Part shown: one piece after another, positions 44,986 to 54,185 of the stretch
Position numbering within the stretch: position 1 is the stretch's first letter
How the letters are laid out: every line of letters begins with the position of its first letter
The notes under the pieces: generated by a model
What the model was told of the DNA's origin: nothing
Databases searched by the model: none
Seen by the model: the letters and a program-made list of their open reading frames with translations, nothing else
Assembly: GCF_002210285.1 (NCBI RefSeq)
Contig: NZ_MWQE01000010.1
Coordinates: forward strand, 62,001-126,000
Length of the DNA stretch: 64,000 nt
From: Fibrobacter sp. UWR2
Lineage (GTDB): Bacteria; Fibrobacterota; Fibrobacteria; Fibrobacterales; Fibrobacteraceae
Reading direction: 5' to 3'
Program-made: the position numbers and the translations under genes

Positions 44986-47094
44986 TTATTTTAGACGTAA
45001 CTTGACAAAACGTTCAATAAGCACGATGAACAGCACATCGGCAATCTCAAATACACCTAGCCACATAGCGGTGCCGTTCTGGAACCCGTAACTGTGCAGC
45101 CCTACCCCGAGCAGGTTCACGCCGAACCAGCAGAGGAAGGTCACAATCACGTTGAAGCAGTTGAACAGGGCGAAGGTACGAGCATTCACTAGGCGACCAG
45201 AGCGCAAATGCAAAAGGAGCATCGCCCACAGGATAACGAAAAGCGCGCCACATTCCTTCGGGTCGAATCCCCAGAAGCGGCCCCACGCATAGTCCGCCCA
45301 CACGCCGCCCAGGAGCGTGCCGATTACGGTAAATACAGCGCCAAACACAAGCGTGCCGTACAGGAGCGAATCGAGCGGAGAGGCTGCGAGATCCTTTTCT
45401 GAAGATACCGCGCTGGCAATAGATGCACGGAACAGCGCCACGTGCGCCACGACACCCGAAAGGATCATGGCCGCAAAACCGAGTGCAATCGTGAACACGT
45501 GTACCGTGAGGAATACCGAGGAATTCAGCACCGCCGGGATGGGCCGGAACGTATCGCCCGGTTCCAGCACGAACTTCGCGAAGAACAGGAGCACCGCCGC
45601 CATGAATGTCACGGGAACCATGAGCGTGAAGGTTCTCTTCTTGCAGAAAACAAACGCCCCCGCCTCAAAGGCCATCAAGAGCATAGCAACAAGCAACACG
45701 ATTTCGTACAGGCTCGAAAGCGGAGCGCGGGCGGCAACGTATGTGCGCAAGGCGAAAAGAACCACAAGGACACCCGCTGTCGCAATGCAGGCCCCATTCG
45801 CAGCGACATCGAGTTTCCGCGACTTGAACACCATATTCAACGAGGCAAGCAGGCAGGCGATAAACGCTAGGACAAAGGCAATCAAGGCAAAATTCGCCTT
45901 ATGGTAGAACACTTCCGTCGCAAGCCGTTTTGCATTCACCGACGCCGATGAAGACTCCTCGACAACGGTAAATGCAGTTTTATTCTTTACCGCCTCGTAC
46001 TGCAACACATTCGAATAGAGTCGCCGCATCTCGAGAGTCGCCGGATGTTCATCATCCCGGCTCGCATAGAGTTCCAACAAACTGCGTGATTGCGTCAACT
46101 CCGCATAGCTCACATAACGGCGGTCTTCAGGCAAGCGTAACGCCTGCAAGACATCGCTGCGCAACACCTTGAACAGTGCCAGGTTCCTTGCTTTTTCCGG
46201 CAAATCCTTTATCCACCCAACAATGTTTACGGCAGACTCCTTCCCGTCGCAAAAATCCTTTTCCCGGCACTTGTATGTAACTCGCCCGCTCAAATCATCG
46301 AGGATTCCTCGCGCAAAAGAGTCAAACGGACGCACTACGCCATCCGCAATCACCGGAGCCTTTCCATCCACCGAGAACCATATCAGGGCATCATCCGGAA
46401 TTTCGTCAGCCCGTGCATCCATCGGCAGGGCAAGCATCGCGAGCGCCAACACCGACACGATTTTTGCGCCCTTTCGAGATGTTGATTTCCGAGACAAACG
46501 CACCTTCACCACATAATGGAACGCCGCTCCCAGCAGGAACAGCACCATGAACACGTACGGCACGAAATGGAACGGGTCATAATAAACCTTGTACATCGAG
46601 ATGACCTTGTCCTTCGACATAGGCAGGTCACCCCGGAAATGCGCGTAGTAGGGCCAGCCTTCGAGGAGAACGGATTCATCCAGATTCACGGGCTCCGCAC
46701 CCAGGCTATCATTTGCCGCAAAAAACTTGACCTTCTGCGTGGTCGAACTAGAGAACCCGTTATATTCCTGCTTCATGGCGCTCCCGACAACGCCACCAAC
46801 AAGCAAGGTAAGCAGGGCAACGTGCATAAGCCAGAGGCTAACATTCTTGAACCCGCGGGGCAACCGGAAAGCCATGCTCGCGATCAAGTGTAGCGAGGCT
46901 ACAACCGCAATGCTCTTGAAAGCAGGGAGCGGGACCACGCCCAGTGCCCATATAAAGAAACTGTCAAAGAAACGATCCACGGCGACCGACGCCGAAAAGC
47001 CAGCCGCTTCCGCATTCGCCTGTGCCAGCACTCCCCAGAACGTGAGCACCAGGAAGGCGACAATGACCGCCGCAGTCACCTTCAGCGACGCCAT
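44986..47094 (-). CDS. CcsB-CcsA fusion, cytochrome c maturation (heme lyase)
   Basis: System II cytochrome c synthetase: exports heme and joins it to CxxCH motifs. N-terminal ResB/CcsB-like part with several membrane helices (about 1-215), a periplasmic part (about 225-395), and a CcsA part with about eight helices (about 400-702). The heme-handling segment reads WGRFWGFDPKECGA (about 605), where relatives usually have WGxxWxWDPKE; here the last Trp is Phe. Histidines expected as heme ligands remain (VHVFTIALG, LLLHLRSG). No c-type cytochrome gene is in the window. Its ATG is 21 bases after the phosphatase stop. Confidence 0.85.
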   Translation of the reverse strand: MASLKVTAAVIVAFLVLTFWGVLAQANAEAAGFSASVAVDRFFDSFFIWALGVVPLPAFKSIAVVASLHLIASMAFRLPRGFKNVSLWLMHVALLTLLVGGVVGSAMKQEYNGFSSSTTQKVKFFAANDSLGAEPVNLDESVLLEGWPYYAHFRGDLPMSKDKVISMYKVYYDPFHFVPYVFMVLFLLGAAFHYVVKVRLSRKSTSRKGAKIVSVLALAMLALPMDARADEIPDDALIWFSVDGKAPVIADGVVRPFDSFARGILDDLSGRVTYKCREKDFCDGKESAVNIVGWIKDLPEKARNLALFKVLRSDVLQALRLPEDRRYVSYAELTQSRSLLELYASRDDEHPATLEMRRLYSNVLQYEAVKNKTAFTVVEESSSASVNAKRLATEVFYHKANFALIAFVLAFIACLLASLNMVFKSRKLDVAANGACIATAGVLVVLFALRTYVAARAPLSSLYEIVLLVAMLLMAFEAGAFVFCKKRTFTLMVPVTFMAAVLLFFAKFVLEPGDTFRPIPAVLNSSVFLTVHVFTIALGFAAMILSGVVAHVALFRASIASAVSSEKDLAASPLDSLLYGTLVFGAVFTVIGTLLGGVWADYAWGRFWGFDPKECGALFVILWAMLLLHLRSGRLVNARTFALFNCFNVIVTFLCWFGVNLLGVGLHSYGFQNGTAMWLGVFEIADVLFIVLIERFVKLRLK

Positions 47095-47115
47095 CTTTTT
47101 CAGCAGGGGTTTCGT

Positions 47116-48108
47116 CTAGATAGCCTCCACCCACACGAACTTGCTTTCGTCCAGGGTCTGTTCGCCATCAAAGCGGTAAGCCGCCAAACGCCCGTCGCCG
47201 CGGTAGCCCGCCACGCTAAAGTCAAGGCAGCACACGTTGCCCCGAATAAGTTTCGGCAGTCCGGTCAGCCAGTAGTGTCCGAAGAACACCGGGCGTTCAC
47301 CTTCGCCATAAAAGTCATGCCCGAGCACTTCCGCCGGCACATCGCAGGCTGGCAATTCCACTCCCGGCTGGAAGGAGAGTTCCCGCATCGTCTTTCCCTT
47401 CGGGTCAATCCACCACCGGATCCGCGCCCGCTTGCGGAGCACGCCTTCCCCATCGCGGAACGTAATCCCGTCGGGCAAGTTCATCTCGGGCCCCTTCAAG
47501 AAGTAGTTTATAGGGTCAAAGAGTGAATCCTCATACTCATTGAACTGGTCATTCGCACGCGCGATAAGTTCGTCAAAGTTCCCGTCGGCAAAGCAACTGA
47601 TTCCCTGCGCCTTCAACGCCTCGGCCGCACCCCTGTCAAAACAGGCGTGCTGGGCCCGGAACGCAGGAGTTTCGATAAAGAACGGAAGCGTCCTCAGGAA
47701 CATGAGCATGTCCTCGAATTCCTTCTTCCGGCCCTTGTAGCTCTCGACAGTCCTCGTGTGGATCGCCACCTTGTTGAAACTGTGCTCGCGCAGGTAGCCC
47801 CCGGGGATGCAGTGAATCACGTGAGAACCGCCGGCTCCGTTCTGCTGCCAAAAACAGAGCGCATTGAACTCGTGGTTCCCCATCAGGGCGACCGCCGAAC
47901 CTGCGTCGCGCATCGCACGTACCAAGTCAATCACTTCGCGCGACTGGCTCCCGCGATCGATGTAGTCCCCCAGAAACACGACAGAACGCTCGCCCCCCGG
48001 GTAGCGGAACGCGCCCGACGATTCGACATAGCCCAACTGTTTCAGAAGCAGCCGCAATTCGTCGTAATGGCCATGGATATCGCCAATAAAGTCGATGGAG
48101 GAGTTCAT
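47116..48108 (-). CDS. Metallophosphoesterase, PPP-type serine/threonine phosphatase fold
   Basis: Two-metal calcineurin-like phosphatase with GDIHGHYDEL (about 8), VVFLGDYIDRGSQS (about 44) and MGNHEF (about 76) and a late GHYWLTG histidine. Closest in style to ApaH/PrpE-like or Shelph phosphatases; the substrate (phosphoprotein or dinucleotide) cannot be read from sequence. 330 residues. No Shine-Dalgarno; a TATCTT box six bases before the ATG suggests a leaderless message. Downstream is the CcsBA gene. Confidence 0.85.
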   Translation of the reverse strand: MNSSIDFIGDIHGHYDELRLLLKQLGYVESSGAFRYPGGERSVVFLGDYIDRGSQSREVIDLVRAMRDAGSAVALMGNHEFNALCFWQQNGAGGSHVIHCIPGGYLREHSFNKVAIHTRTVESYKGRKKEFEDMLMFLRTLPFFIETPAFRAQHACFDRGAAEALKAQGISCFADGNFDELIARANDQFNEYEDSLFDPINYFLKGPEMNLPDGITFRDGEGVLRKRARIRWWIDPKGKTMRELSFQPGVELPACDVPAEVLGHDFYGEGERPVFFGHYWLTGLPKLIRGNVCCLDFSVAGYRGDGRLAAYRFDGEQTLDESKFVWVEAI

Positions 48109-48174
48109 GTGGTAAAGATATATTTTTTACAGGTTACGGCCGCGCTTCGCGCTGTTCAAACCCGAGATATACAA

Positions 48175-48202
48175 AAAAGACCTGTTCCATTGGAACAGGT
48201 CC
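48175..48202 (-). terminator. Terminator after the tRNA 3' fragment
   Basis: Perfect 10-bp stem GACCTGTTCC/GGAACAGGTC (48181-48190 and 48193-48202 region) followed on the minus strand by TTTTTTG. Confidence 0.8.
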
Positions 48203-48210
48203 CATTCGTG

Positions 48211-48238
48211 CGGGTGCCAGGACTCGAACCTGGAGCGG
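48211..48238 (-). repeat. 28-bp exact copy of the 3' end of tRNA-Arg
   Basis: Bases 48211-48238 are identical to 48413-48440, which encode the T arm, the 3' acceptor strand and discriminator base of tRNA-Arg. No matching anticodon arm or D arm is seen beside this copy, so it is a fragment. It could be an attachment-site remnant or a degraded second tRNA. Confidence 0.8.
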
Positions 48239-48377
48239 GGTTTCGACCGCTCGTTCGTCGTCTCTAGCGTAAAAATTCCGGTTACTCGCTCGCTCTCGCG
48301 TTCACGCCCGGTATCCGCCCGGGCGCGACCTGCTCACGGCGGCTCCCGCTTCTCGTTCCAAATTGGGGATAAAACAA

Positions 48378-48412
48378 AAAAGATGCCTCGCTTATCGCGA
48401 AGCATCTTTTTC
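48378..48412 (-). terminator. Terminator of tRNA-Arg
   Basis: Stem AAAAAGATGC/GCATCTTTTT with an inner TCGC/GCGA pair; reading the minus strand it begins right after the tRNA and ends in TTTTTTG. Confidence 0.85.
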
Positions 48413-48486
<74 letters not shown>

Positions 48487-48576
48487 TTGAACGACCCCAA
48501 ATATAGCATTATCGGTTGAATTGTCAAGGGATTTTTCTAAATTTGTTTCATAATTTCCACTTGCGAAGTGTCTACG

Positions 48577-50859
48577 ATGCAAAAAATCAAGCCTATTCTC
48601 AATTTTCTGGGTTCTTTCCTAAAGAAACTCTTTACGGACAAGAAATTCATCATTTGCCTCGCCATTCTGTCCGCACCCGTAGTTCTCGGAATCGTAGGCG
48701 TCATCGTGACCTACAACCATTTCTCCTCTGAGCTTCCGTCCCTCGCGCAGCTCGAACAGATCAACCCGAAACTCGTGACCAATATCTACGACATGAACGG
48801 GAAGATTGCGCACAAGTATTTCGTGGAACGCCGCGAATGGGTCAGTTTCGATTCCATTCCCGAAAACGCGATTCACGCCGTGATGGCTACCGAAGACCGA
48901 GCCTTCTACAAGCACTGGGGCATGAATGTCTGGGCCATCCCGTCCGCCATCGTCGAGAGCGCCCTGAGCGGAAAACAGCTCCGCGGAGCCTCCACCCTCA
49001 CCCAGCAGTTGACCAAACTTCTTTTCCTTACGCCGGAACGCTCCATCTCCCGTAAAATCAAGGAAGCGATGACGGCCATCCGCATCGAGCAGACCTACAC
49101 CAAGCAGGAAATCCTTGAATTTTACCTGAACGAGGTCTACCTAGGCGGAGGCAACTACGGTTTCCAGGCCGCAGGCAAGTACTACTTCGGTCACTCGCTC
49201 GACAGCCTCACGATTCCGGAATTCGCCGTCCTAGCCGGCATGCTCAAGGCGCCCGAATCCTACCGCCCCGACAAACACCCGAAAGCCTCGCTCGAACGCC
49301 GCAATACGGTGCTCTACGCCATGTACGATGCCGGCTACATCAGCAAGGAAGACTACCGCAAGTACGTGGCGACCCCGATTGTGCTCGCCGAGAAGGAACC
49401 GGAGACCGGAGCCGGACTCTACTACTTCGAAGAAATCCGCAAGTACATGGAAAAGAAGTACGGACAGAACTCGCTCTATGCCGACGGCGTTTCCATCTAC
49501 AGTACCATTGACCCCGACATTCAGAACGTCGCCGACAGCGTGGCCAAGGCGACCGTCGCCAAGTACCGCGCGGAATTCAAGAAGAAGGCCATCAAGAACC
49601 TCAGGCTTGCCGACAAGTACGAGATGGACAAGGACTCCATCTACGCCCACTTTGACAGTGTCTACGCACTCTTCAAGCAGGATTACCTGAGCAAGGACAA
49701 CGGACCGAACCCCAAGAAATGGCGCTACCCGCCCGAGGTCCGCTACCACGAGGCCCAGATTGCCATGGTCGTCATCGAGAACGAGACCGGCGCTATCCGC
49801 GCGATGGTCGGCGGTAACGACTTCAACGAATCCCGCTACAACCGAGCCGTGCAGTCCCTTCGCCAGCCGGGATCCTCCTTCAAGCCTATCGTCTACTCCG
49901 TAGCCATGGACAACGGCGCCAGCCCCTGCGACTCCGTGAACGACGCCCCCATCACCATGACCGACGAAACGGCGGCAACCGGCATGTGGCGTCCGCACAA
50001 CTCCGAAAAGAACTTTGAAGGCATGATGACGCTCCGCAAGGCGCTCTACCGCTCCAAGAACATTCCCGCAGTCCTTACCGCATCGAAGTACGGTCTTAGC
50101 GCCGTGGTGAACTACGCCCGCGCATTCGGCATCCGCAAGGCTCCACTTGTTGCCGTCCCGAGCCTCGCCCTCGGTTCCGTGGGTGCAACCCTCCTCGAAA
50201 TGACATCTGCCTATACGGTATTCCCGAACGGCGGTACGCGCATCGAGCCGTACATGATCGAATCTATCGAAGACAAGAACGGCGAGGCCATCGAGAAGAA
50301 TTCCAAGGTCGAAAGCGTCGTGATGAAGCCCCCTTCAGCCTACCTGATGGTCGATATCCTCAAGGACGTGAACCTCCGCGGTACGGGCTACAAGGTGACC
50401 GCAAGCGGGTTTAACCATCCAAGCGGCGGCAAGACCGGTACGACGAACGACTACACCGATGCATGGTATATCGGCTTTACCAAGCACTACACCATGGGCG
50501 TGTGGATTGGCTTTGACCAGGCCGTTTCCATGGGCGTAGGCCACACGGGCGGCAACTACGCACTTCCGCCGTGGATTGCCGTGATGACGAAGATCCACAA
50601 GGGTCTCCCGCAGAAATCCTTCCCCGTTCCGGCAGGCGTTATCGGAAAGGGAGTATGCAACATTACAGGTAAACTAGCAGGCGAGTACTGCACCGAAAAG
50701 ACATACTGCCTCTACACCACCAACAACTACCCTGACGAAGTCTGCGACGGCGACCACTACAAGGTGCGCACCAAGTCCGCAGATGACGCAACCCTGTTCA
50801 GCAACAAGGGCAGCATAGAGCATTCCGAAGGCGCGAAAAAGACGCGCAAGATGTTCTAA
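48577..50859 (+). CDS. mrcA: Penicillin-binding protein 1A (bifunctional peptidoglycan synthase)
   Basis: Class A PBP that polymerises glycan strands and cross-links peptides in the periplasm. One N-terminal membrane helix (about 20-42), GT51 domain with ATEDRAFYKHWG (catalytic Glu106) and RGASTLTQQLTK (about 132), then the transpeptidase with SSFK (Ser433, Lys436), SKN (493) and KTGT (619). The C-terminus has four cysteines (GVCNITGKLAGEYCTEK, CLYT, EVCDG). The ATG at 48577 is chosen; an in-frame GTG lies at 48568. No strong Shine-Dalgarno. 760 residues, normal length. Confidence 0.95.
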   Translation: MQKIKPILNFLGSFLKKLFTDKKFIICLAILSAPVVLGIVGVIVTYNHFSSELPSLAQLEQINPKLVTNIYDMNGKIAHKYFVERREWVSFDSIPENAIHAVMATEDRAFYKHWGMNVWAIPSAIVESALSGKQLRGASTLTQQLTKLLFLTPERSISRKIKEAMTAIRIEQTYTKQEILEFYLNEVYLGGGNYGFQAAGKYYFGHSLDSLTIPEFAVLAGMLKAPESYRPDKHPKASLERRNTVLYAMYDAGYISKEDYRKYVATPIVLAEKEPETGAGLYYFEEIRKYMEKKYGQNSLYADGVSIYSTIDPDIQNVADSVAKATVAKYRAEFKKKAIKNLRLADKYEMDKDSIYAHFDSVYALFKQDYLSKDNGPNPKKWRYPPEVRYHEAQIAMVVIENETGAIRAMVGGNDFNESRYNRAVQSLRQPGSSFKPIVYSVAMDNGASPCDSVNDAPITMTDETAATGMWRPHNSEKNFEGMMTLRKALYRSKNIPAVLTASKYGLSAVVNYARAFGIRKAPLVAVPSLALGSVGATLLEMTSAYTVFPNGGTRIEPYMIESIEDKNGEAIEKNSKVESVVMKPPSAYLMVDILKDVNLRGTGYKVTASGFNHPSGGKTGTTNDYTDAWYIGFTKHYTMGVWIGFDQAVSMGVGHTGGNYALPPWIAVMTKIHKGLPQKSFPVPAGVIGKGVCNITGKLAGEYCTEKTYCLYTTNNYPDEVCDGDHYKVRTKSADDATLFSNKGSIEHSEGAKKTRKMF

Positions 50860-50904
50860 TTCCCTTTCGGAAAATCACAGCCTAAATATCGCGTAAAATC
50901 GCCT

Positions 50905-50929
50905 AAATCCCTTTATTTTAAAGGGATTT
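50905..50929. terminator. Stem-loop after the PBP1A gene
   Basis: Perfect 11-bp stem AAATCCCTTTA/TAAAGGGATTT with TTT loop, about 45 bases after the stop codon. No immediate U-run follows (AAACGTTTTTA), so it may be an mRNA 3' end or an operator near the rlmN promoter. Confidence 0.5.
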
Positions 50930-50944
50930 AAACGTTTTTATCCC

Positions 50945-50973
50945 TTAACAAAAAACTGTTTTTTTTCTATCTT
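50945..50973 (+). promoter_or_regulatory. Promoter of the rlmN operon
   Basis: TTAACA (50945-50950), 17-base spacer, TATCTT (50968-50973). The ATG at 50983 is nine bases past the -10 box and lacks a Shine-Dalgarno sequence, so transcription would begin at or just before the start codon. Confidence 0.6.
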
Positions 50974-50982
50974 TACACCACT

Positions 50983-52050
50983 ATGGAATGGCCGCGCAAC
51001 ATAAAGTCCCTAACGACAGACGAGCTTAAGGCTTGGCTCAGGGACGTAAACGAAAAGCAGTACCGCGCCGACCAAATCCAGAAATGGCTTTTTTGCCAGC
51101 AGGTGCGCAGTTTCGACGAGATGGTGAACGTTCCGCCCGCGCTCCGCGAGAAACTCGCTGCGCAGTTCAGCATGCTCGCCCTCAAGGAAGACCAGCACCT
51201 CGTCTCTACCGACGGTACAGTAAAATGGCTCTTTGAGACCCACGACGGTCACCATATCGAAACGGTGATGATCCCTGCGAACGGTCGTTTTTCCGTATGC
51301 GTATCCACGCAGATTGGCTGCGCGCAGAACTGCGCCTTCTGCCGTACCGCCAAGATGGGTTTCACCAGGAACCTCGAAGCAGGCGAAATCCTCGAAGAAA
51401 TCCTCGCCGTAAACTGGTACCTCAAAGATAACGGCATCCTCGACGCCGACGGAAAGATTGCCCAGGTCACCAACATCATCTTCATGGGAATGGGCGAACC
51501 GCTCAACAACCTGGAACAGGTACACCGCGTGTGCTGCACGCTGCATAACCAGAGCCTGTTCAACATGGGCGCAAAGCGCATGACCGTGAGCACCTCGGGC
51601 GTCGTCCCGAAAATAAAGGAACTTGTAGACAGGAACACACCCTGCTGCCTCGCGGTAAGCCTCAACAGCACGAACAACGAGTACCGTTCGTCCGTGATGC
51701 CCGTAAACAGGGTCTGGCCCATCGAGAAACTGCTCGAGGCGGTCGATGACTACATCCGCCGCACCGACAACTACGTCACTTTCGAATTCGTCCTCATCCA
51801 GGGAATCACCTGTACACCGAAGGCAGCAAAGGAACTTATCCGCATTTGCGCCCCCCGCCGCGTGAAGGTGAACGCCATCGTGCTTAACGACGGGGACGAC
51901 CCGACACTCCACGCTCCGACTCCGGAAGAAGTAGAAGACTTCCTCGCCGCAGTCCGGGCAGCCGAAATTCAAATAACGATCCGCAATCCGCGTGGCCGCG
52001 ACATTCTCGCCGCCTGCGGACAGCTTGCGTACAAAAAGGAAGGTAAATAA
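50983..52050 (+). CDS. rlmN: Dual-specificity RNA methyltransferase RlmN
   Basis: Radical-SAM enzyme making m2A at position 2503 of 23S rRNA (and m2A37 in some tRNAs). The [4Fe-4S] motif CAQNCAFC gives Cys113, Cys117 and Cys120; GMGEPLNN (about 172) binds SAM. The two catalytic cysteines expected near the motif-distal end are consistent with CPVRRVKV-like and AACGQL near the C-terminus (ILAACGQLAYK). 355 residues. First gene of a plus-strand run; its stop overlaps the next start (TAATG). Confidence 0.95.
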   Translation: MEWPRNIKSLTTDELKAWLRDVNEKQYRADQIQKWLFCQQVRSFDEMVNVPPALREKLAAQFSMLALKEDQHLVSTDGTVKWLFETHDGHHIETVMIPANGRFSVCVSTQIGCAQNCAFCRTAKMGFTRNLEAGEILEEILAVNWYLKDNGILDADGKIAQVTNIIFMGMGEPLNNLEQVHRVCCTLHNQSLFNMGAKRMTVSTSGVVPKIKELVDRNTPCCLAVSLNSTNNEYRSSVMPVNRVWPIEKLLEAVDDYIRRTDNYVTFEFVLIQGITCTPKAAKELIRICAPRRVKVNAIVLNDGDDPTLHAPTPEEVEDFLAAVRAAEIQITIRNPRGRDILAACGQLAYKKEGK

Positions 52051-52670
52051 TGTTAACGCAGAACCTCCCGGAATTCTGGGACAATCTCTATGCCAACGGC
52101 AAGGATTACTGGAATTTCAAGAAGGCGACTCCGGCCCTGCTTGAATTCTTCAAGCACCCCTCCTGCCCCGCCACGGGCTCCGTACTGGTTCCCGGTGCAG
52201 GCTTCGGCTACGATGCCGAGGCATGGGCAAAGCGCGGGCACGATGTCCTCGCAGTCGATTTCGCTGCAACCGCAGTCGACGAACTGGACCACCTGAGCCG
52301 TGCGCACAAGAACCTGCGTTCCCTCGACCTCGACCTGTTCACGCTCTCCCCCAAGGACCCGAAACGCGGCGGACAGCTGTTCGACATCGTGTACGACTAC
52401 GGTACGTTCTCCGCAATCCACCCGGGGCGCCGTGATGAATTTTTCGAAGTCTGCTACAAGATGCTCAAGGACGATGGACTCTTCATCTGCCTCATGTACC
52501 CGCTCATAAACGGCAAGACCCTCCAAGGTCCGCCGCACTGCACCAGCGAAGGCGAACTCATGGCACGCCTCGACGGCGTATTCGACATCGTCGAGCGCAT
52601 TCCGGCAGTCAACAGCCTCCCCGGCCGCGAAGGCAAGGAAGAATTCTGGCTGATGAAGAAGTGCCTGTAA
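52050..52670 (+). CDS. SAM-dependent methyltransferase, thiopurine-methyltransferase-like
   Basis: 206 residues, TPMT family plan: FWDNLYANGKDYWNFKKATPALLEFF at the N-terminus, glycine loop VLVPGAGFGYDAEAWAKRGHDVLAVDFA (motif I, about 45-72) and DIVYDYGTFSAIHPGRRDEFF (about 112-132). Bacterial members methylate small thiols, selenium or tellurium species, or harmless xenobiotics; substrate unknown. Coupled to rlmN by a TAATG overlap. Confidence 0.85.
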   Translation: MLTQNLPEFWDNLYANGKDYWNFKKATPALLEFFKHPSCPATGSVLVPGAGFGYDAEAWAKRGHDVLAVDFAATAVDELDHLSRAHKNLRSLDLDLFTLSPKDPKRGGQLFDIVYDYGTFSAIHPGRRDEFFEVCYKMLKDDGLFICLMYPLINGKTLQGPPHCTSEGELMARLDGVFDIVERIPAVNSLPGREGKEEFWLMKKCL

Positions 52671-52715
52671 CTTTTTCTACCTTTGAACTAGATTTTTTAA
52701 CACAAGGATTTTATT

Positions 52716-53213
52716 ATGGCACAAGATTTATGTCCCTGCGGATCTGGAAAAGAATACGGCGAATGCTGCGAACCCATTATCAAGGGAACCACCCTCGCCC
52801 CGAGCCCCGAAGCCCTCATGCGTTCCCGCTACACGGCCTACGTGAAGCACGAAATCAAGTGGCTCAAGGACTCCCTCGAACCCACGCAGCGTGGCGACTT
52901 TGACGAACCGAGCGTAGAAGCCTGGAGCAAGGAATCCGAATGGCTCGGCATCGAAATCAAGCAGACCAAGACCGAAGAAGAAAAGAACATCGGCTGGGTC
53001 GAATTCAACGCCCGCTTCAAGCAGGGTAACGTGACCCGCAACCACCACGAACTCGGCGAGTTCCACAAGGTGGGTGGCGCCTGGTTCTTCTATGACGGCC
53101 GTGCAGTGAAGCAGGAAACCGTGAAGAAGACCACTCCGGACGTGGGCCGCAACGACCCGTGCCCGTGCGGATCTGGCAAGAAATACAAGAAGTGCTGCGG
53201 CGCTGGCAAGTAA
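52716..53213 (+). CDS. YchJ-like protein with two SEC-C zinc motifs
   Basis: 165 residues with an N-terminal SEC-C motif ([15 protein letters not shown], about 6-20) and a C-terminal one ([14 protein letters not shown], about 148-161), bracketing a YchJ/NTF2-like middle domain ([19 protein letters not shown]). SEC-C zinc motifs also occur in SecA, where they bind SecB; YchJ function is unknown. AAGGA eight bases before the ATG. Sits in the rlmN-argC run. Confidence 0.9.
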   Translation: MAQDLCPCGSGKEYGECCEPIIKGTTLAPSPEALMRSRYTAYVKHEIKWLKDSLEPTQRGDFDEPSVEAWSKESEWLGIEIKQTKTEEEKNIGWVEFNARFKQGNVTRNHHELGEFHKVGGAWFFYDGRAVKQETVKKTTPDVGRNDPCPCGSGKKYKKCCGAGK

Positions 53214-53222
53214 AGGTTAAAG

Positions 53223-54185
53223 ATGTTCAAAGTTTTTGTTGACGGCGAAGCAGGAACGACCGGCCTGCAGATTTACGAGAGGCTCGCAAAGCGCACCGAT
53301 ATCGAAGTGCTGCGCATCGCCCCCGAACTCCGCAAGGATGTAAACGAACGCAAGAGGCTCATCAACGAGTCCGACGTGACGTTCCTTTGCCTGCCCGATG
53401 CGGCAGCGATTGAAAGTGCCGCCCTCTGCGAAAACCCGAACACCCGCGTTATCGACGCCTCTACGGCGCATCGCGTAAACCCTGCGTGGACCTACGGCAT
53501 GCCCGAACTCTCGGCGGCCCAGCGCGAGGCGATTGCAAAGAGCAGGCGCATCGCGAACCCCGGCTGTCACGCCTCGGGATTCATTCTCGGCGTTTACCCG
53601 CTGGTTGCCGCAGGCATCCTCCCGAAGAACGCGAACCTTTCGGCATACAGCATTACCGGTTATTCCGGCGGCGGCAAGAAGCTCATCGCCGAATACGAAG
53701 AAGCAGCCGCAATGGAACACAAGGCCGGCGAATCAAAGGCCATCATGGCCCCCGCCCCCTACGCGCTTGCGCTTAGCCACAAGCACCTGCCCGAAATGAA
53801 GAAGTACTGCGAACTGGAGAACACACCGTTCTTCAATCCGGTACTCGGCCCCTTCTACAAGGGCATGGCGGTGACGGTTTCCATCTTCGCGAATGCGCTC
53901 AACAAGAAGCTCGGTCCCGAAGGCCTCACCGAAATATTGGCAAAGCACTACGAAGGCAGCCGTTTCGTGAAGGTGATGCCCTATGAAGCAGCCCCCACGC
54001 TATTCAACGGAAGGCTTGACCCGACGGTCTGCAACGACACAAATAACGCCCGCATCCAGGTTTTCGGCAACGAGAACGTAATGCAGGTGACGACTATTAT
54101 CGACAACCTGGGCAAGGGCGCCAGCGGCGCCGCCATCCAGAACATGAACATCGCACTCGGACTAGACGAAGGAATCAGCCTTTAA
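53223..54185 (+). CDS. argC: N-acetyl-gamma-glutamyl-phosphate reductase
   Basis: NADPH-dependent third step of arginine synthesis. The sequence belongs to the shorter type-2 ArgC group: FVDGEAGTTGLQIYERL at the N-terminus (nucleotide binding), catalytic Cys115 in ANPGCHASGF, and TGYSGGGKKL (about 144-153). 320 residues. The stop TAA overlaps the obg start (TAATG), an unusual pairing of arginine synthesis with a ribosome-associated GTPase. Confidence 0.93.
   Translation: MFKVFVDGEAGTTGLQIYERLAKRTDIEVLRIAPELRKDVNERKRLINESDVTFLCLPDAAAIESAALCENPNTRVIDASTAHRVNPAWTYGMPELSAAQREAIAKSRRIANPGCHASGFILGVYPLVAAGILPKNANLSAYSITGYSGGGKKLIAEYEEAAAMEHKAGESKAIMAPAPYALALSHKHLPEMKKYCELENTPFFNPVLGPFYKGMAVTVSIFANALNKKLGPEGLTEILAKHYEGSRFVKVMPYEAAPTLFNGRLDPTVCNDTNNARIQVFGNENVMQVTTIIDNLGKGASGAAIQNMNIALGLDEGISL

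Larger units (their letters stand above)
48109..48412. other. Intergenic region with tRNA-Arg 3' fragment and GC-rich unusual sequence
   Basis: Contains, in minus-strand order, the tRNA-Arg terminator (48378-48412), about 140 bases of unusual sequence rich in GAGCGAGCGAG-type repeats (48239-48377), an exact copy of the tRNA 3' end (48211-48238), another terminator (48175-48202) and the promoter of the phosphatase gene. No protein gene is supported. Confidence 0.6.
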
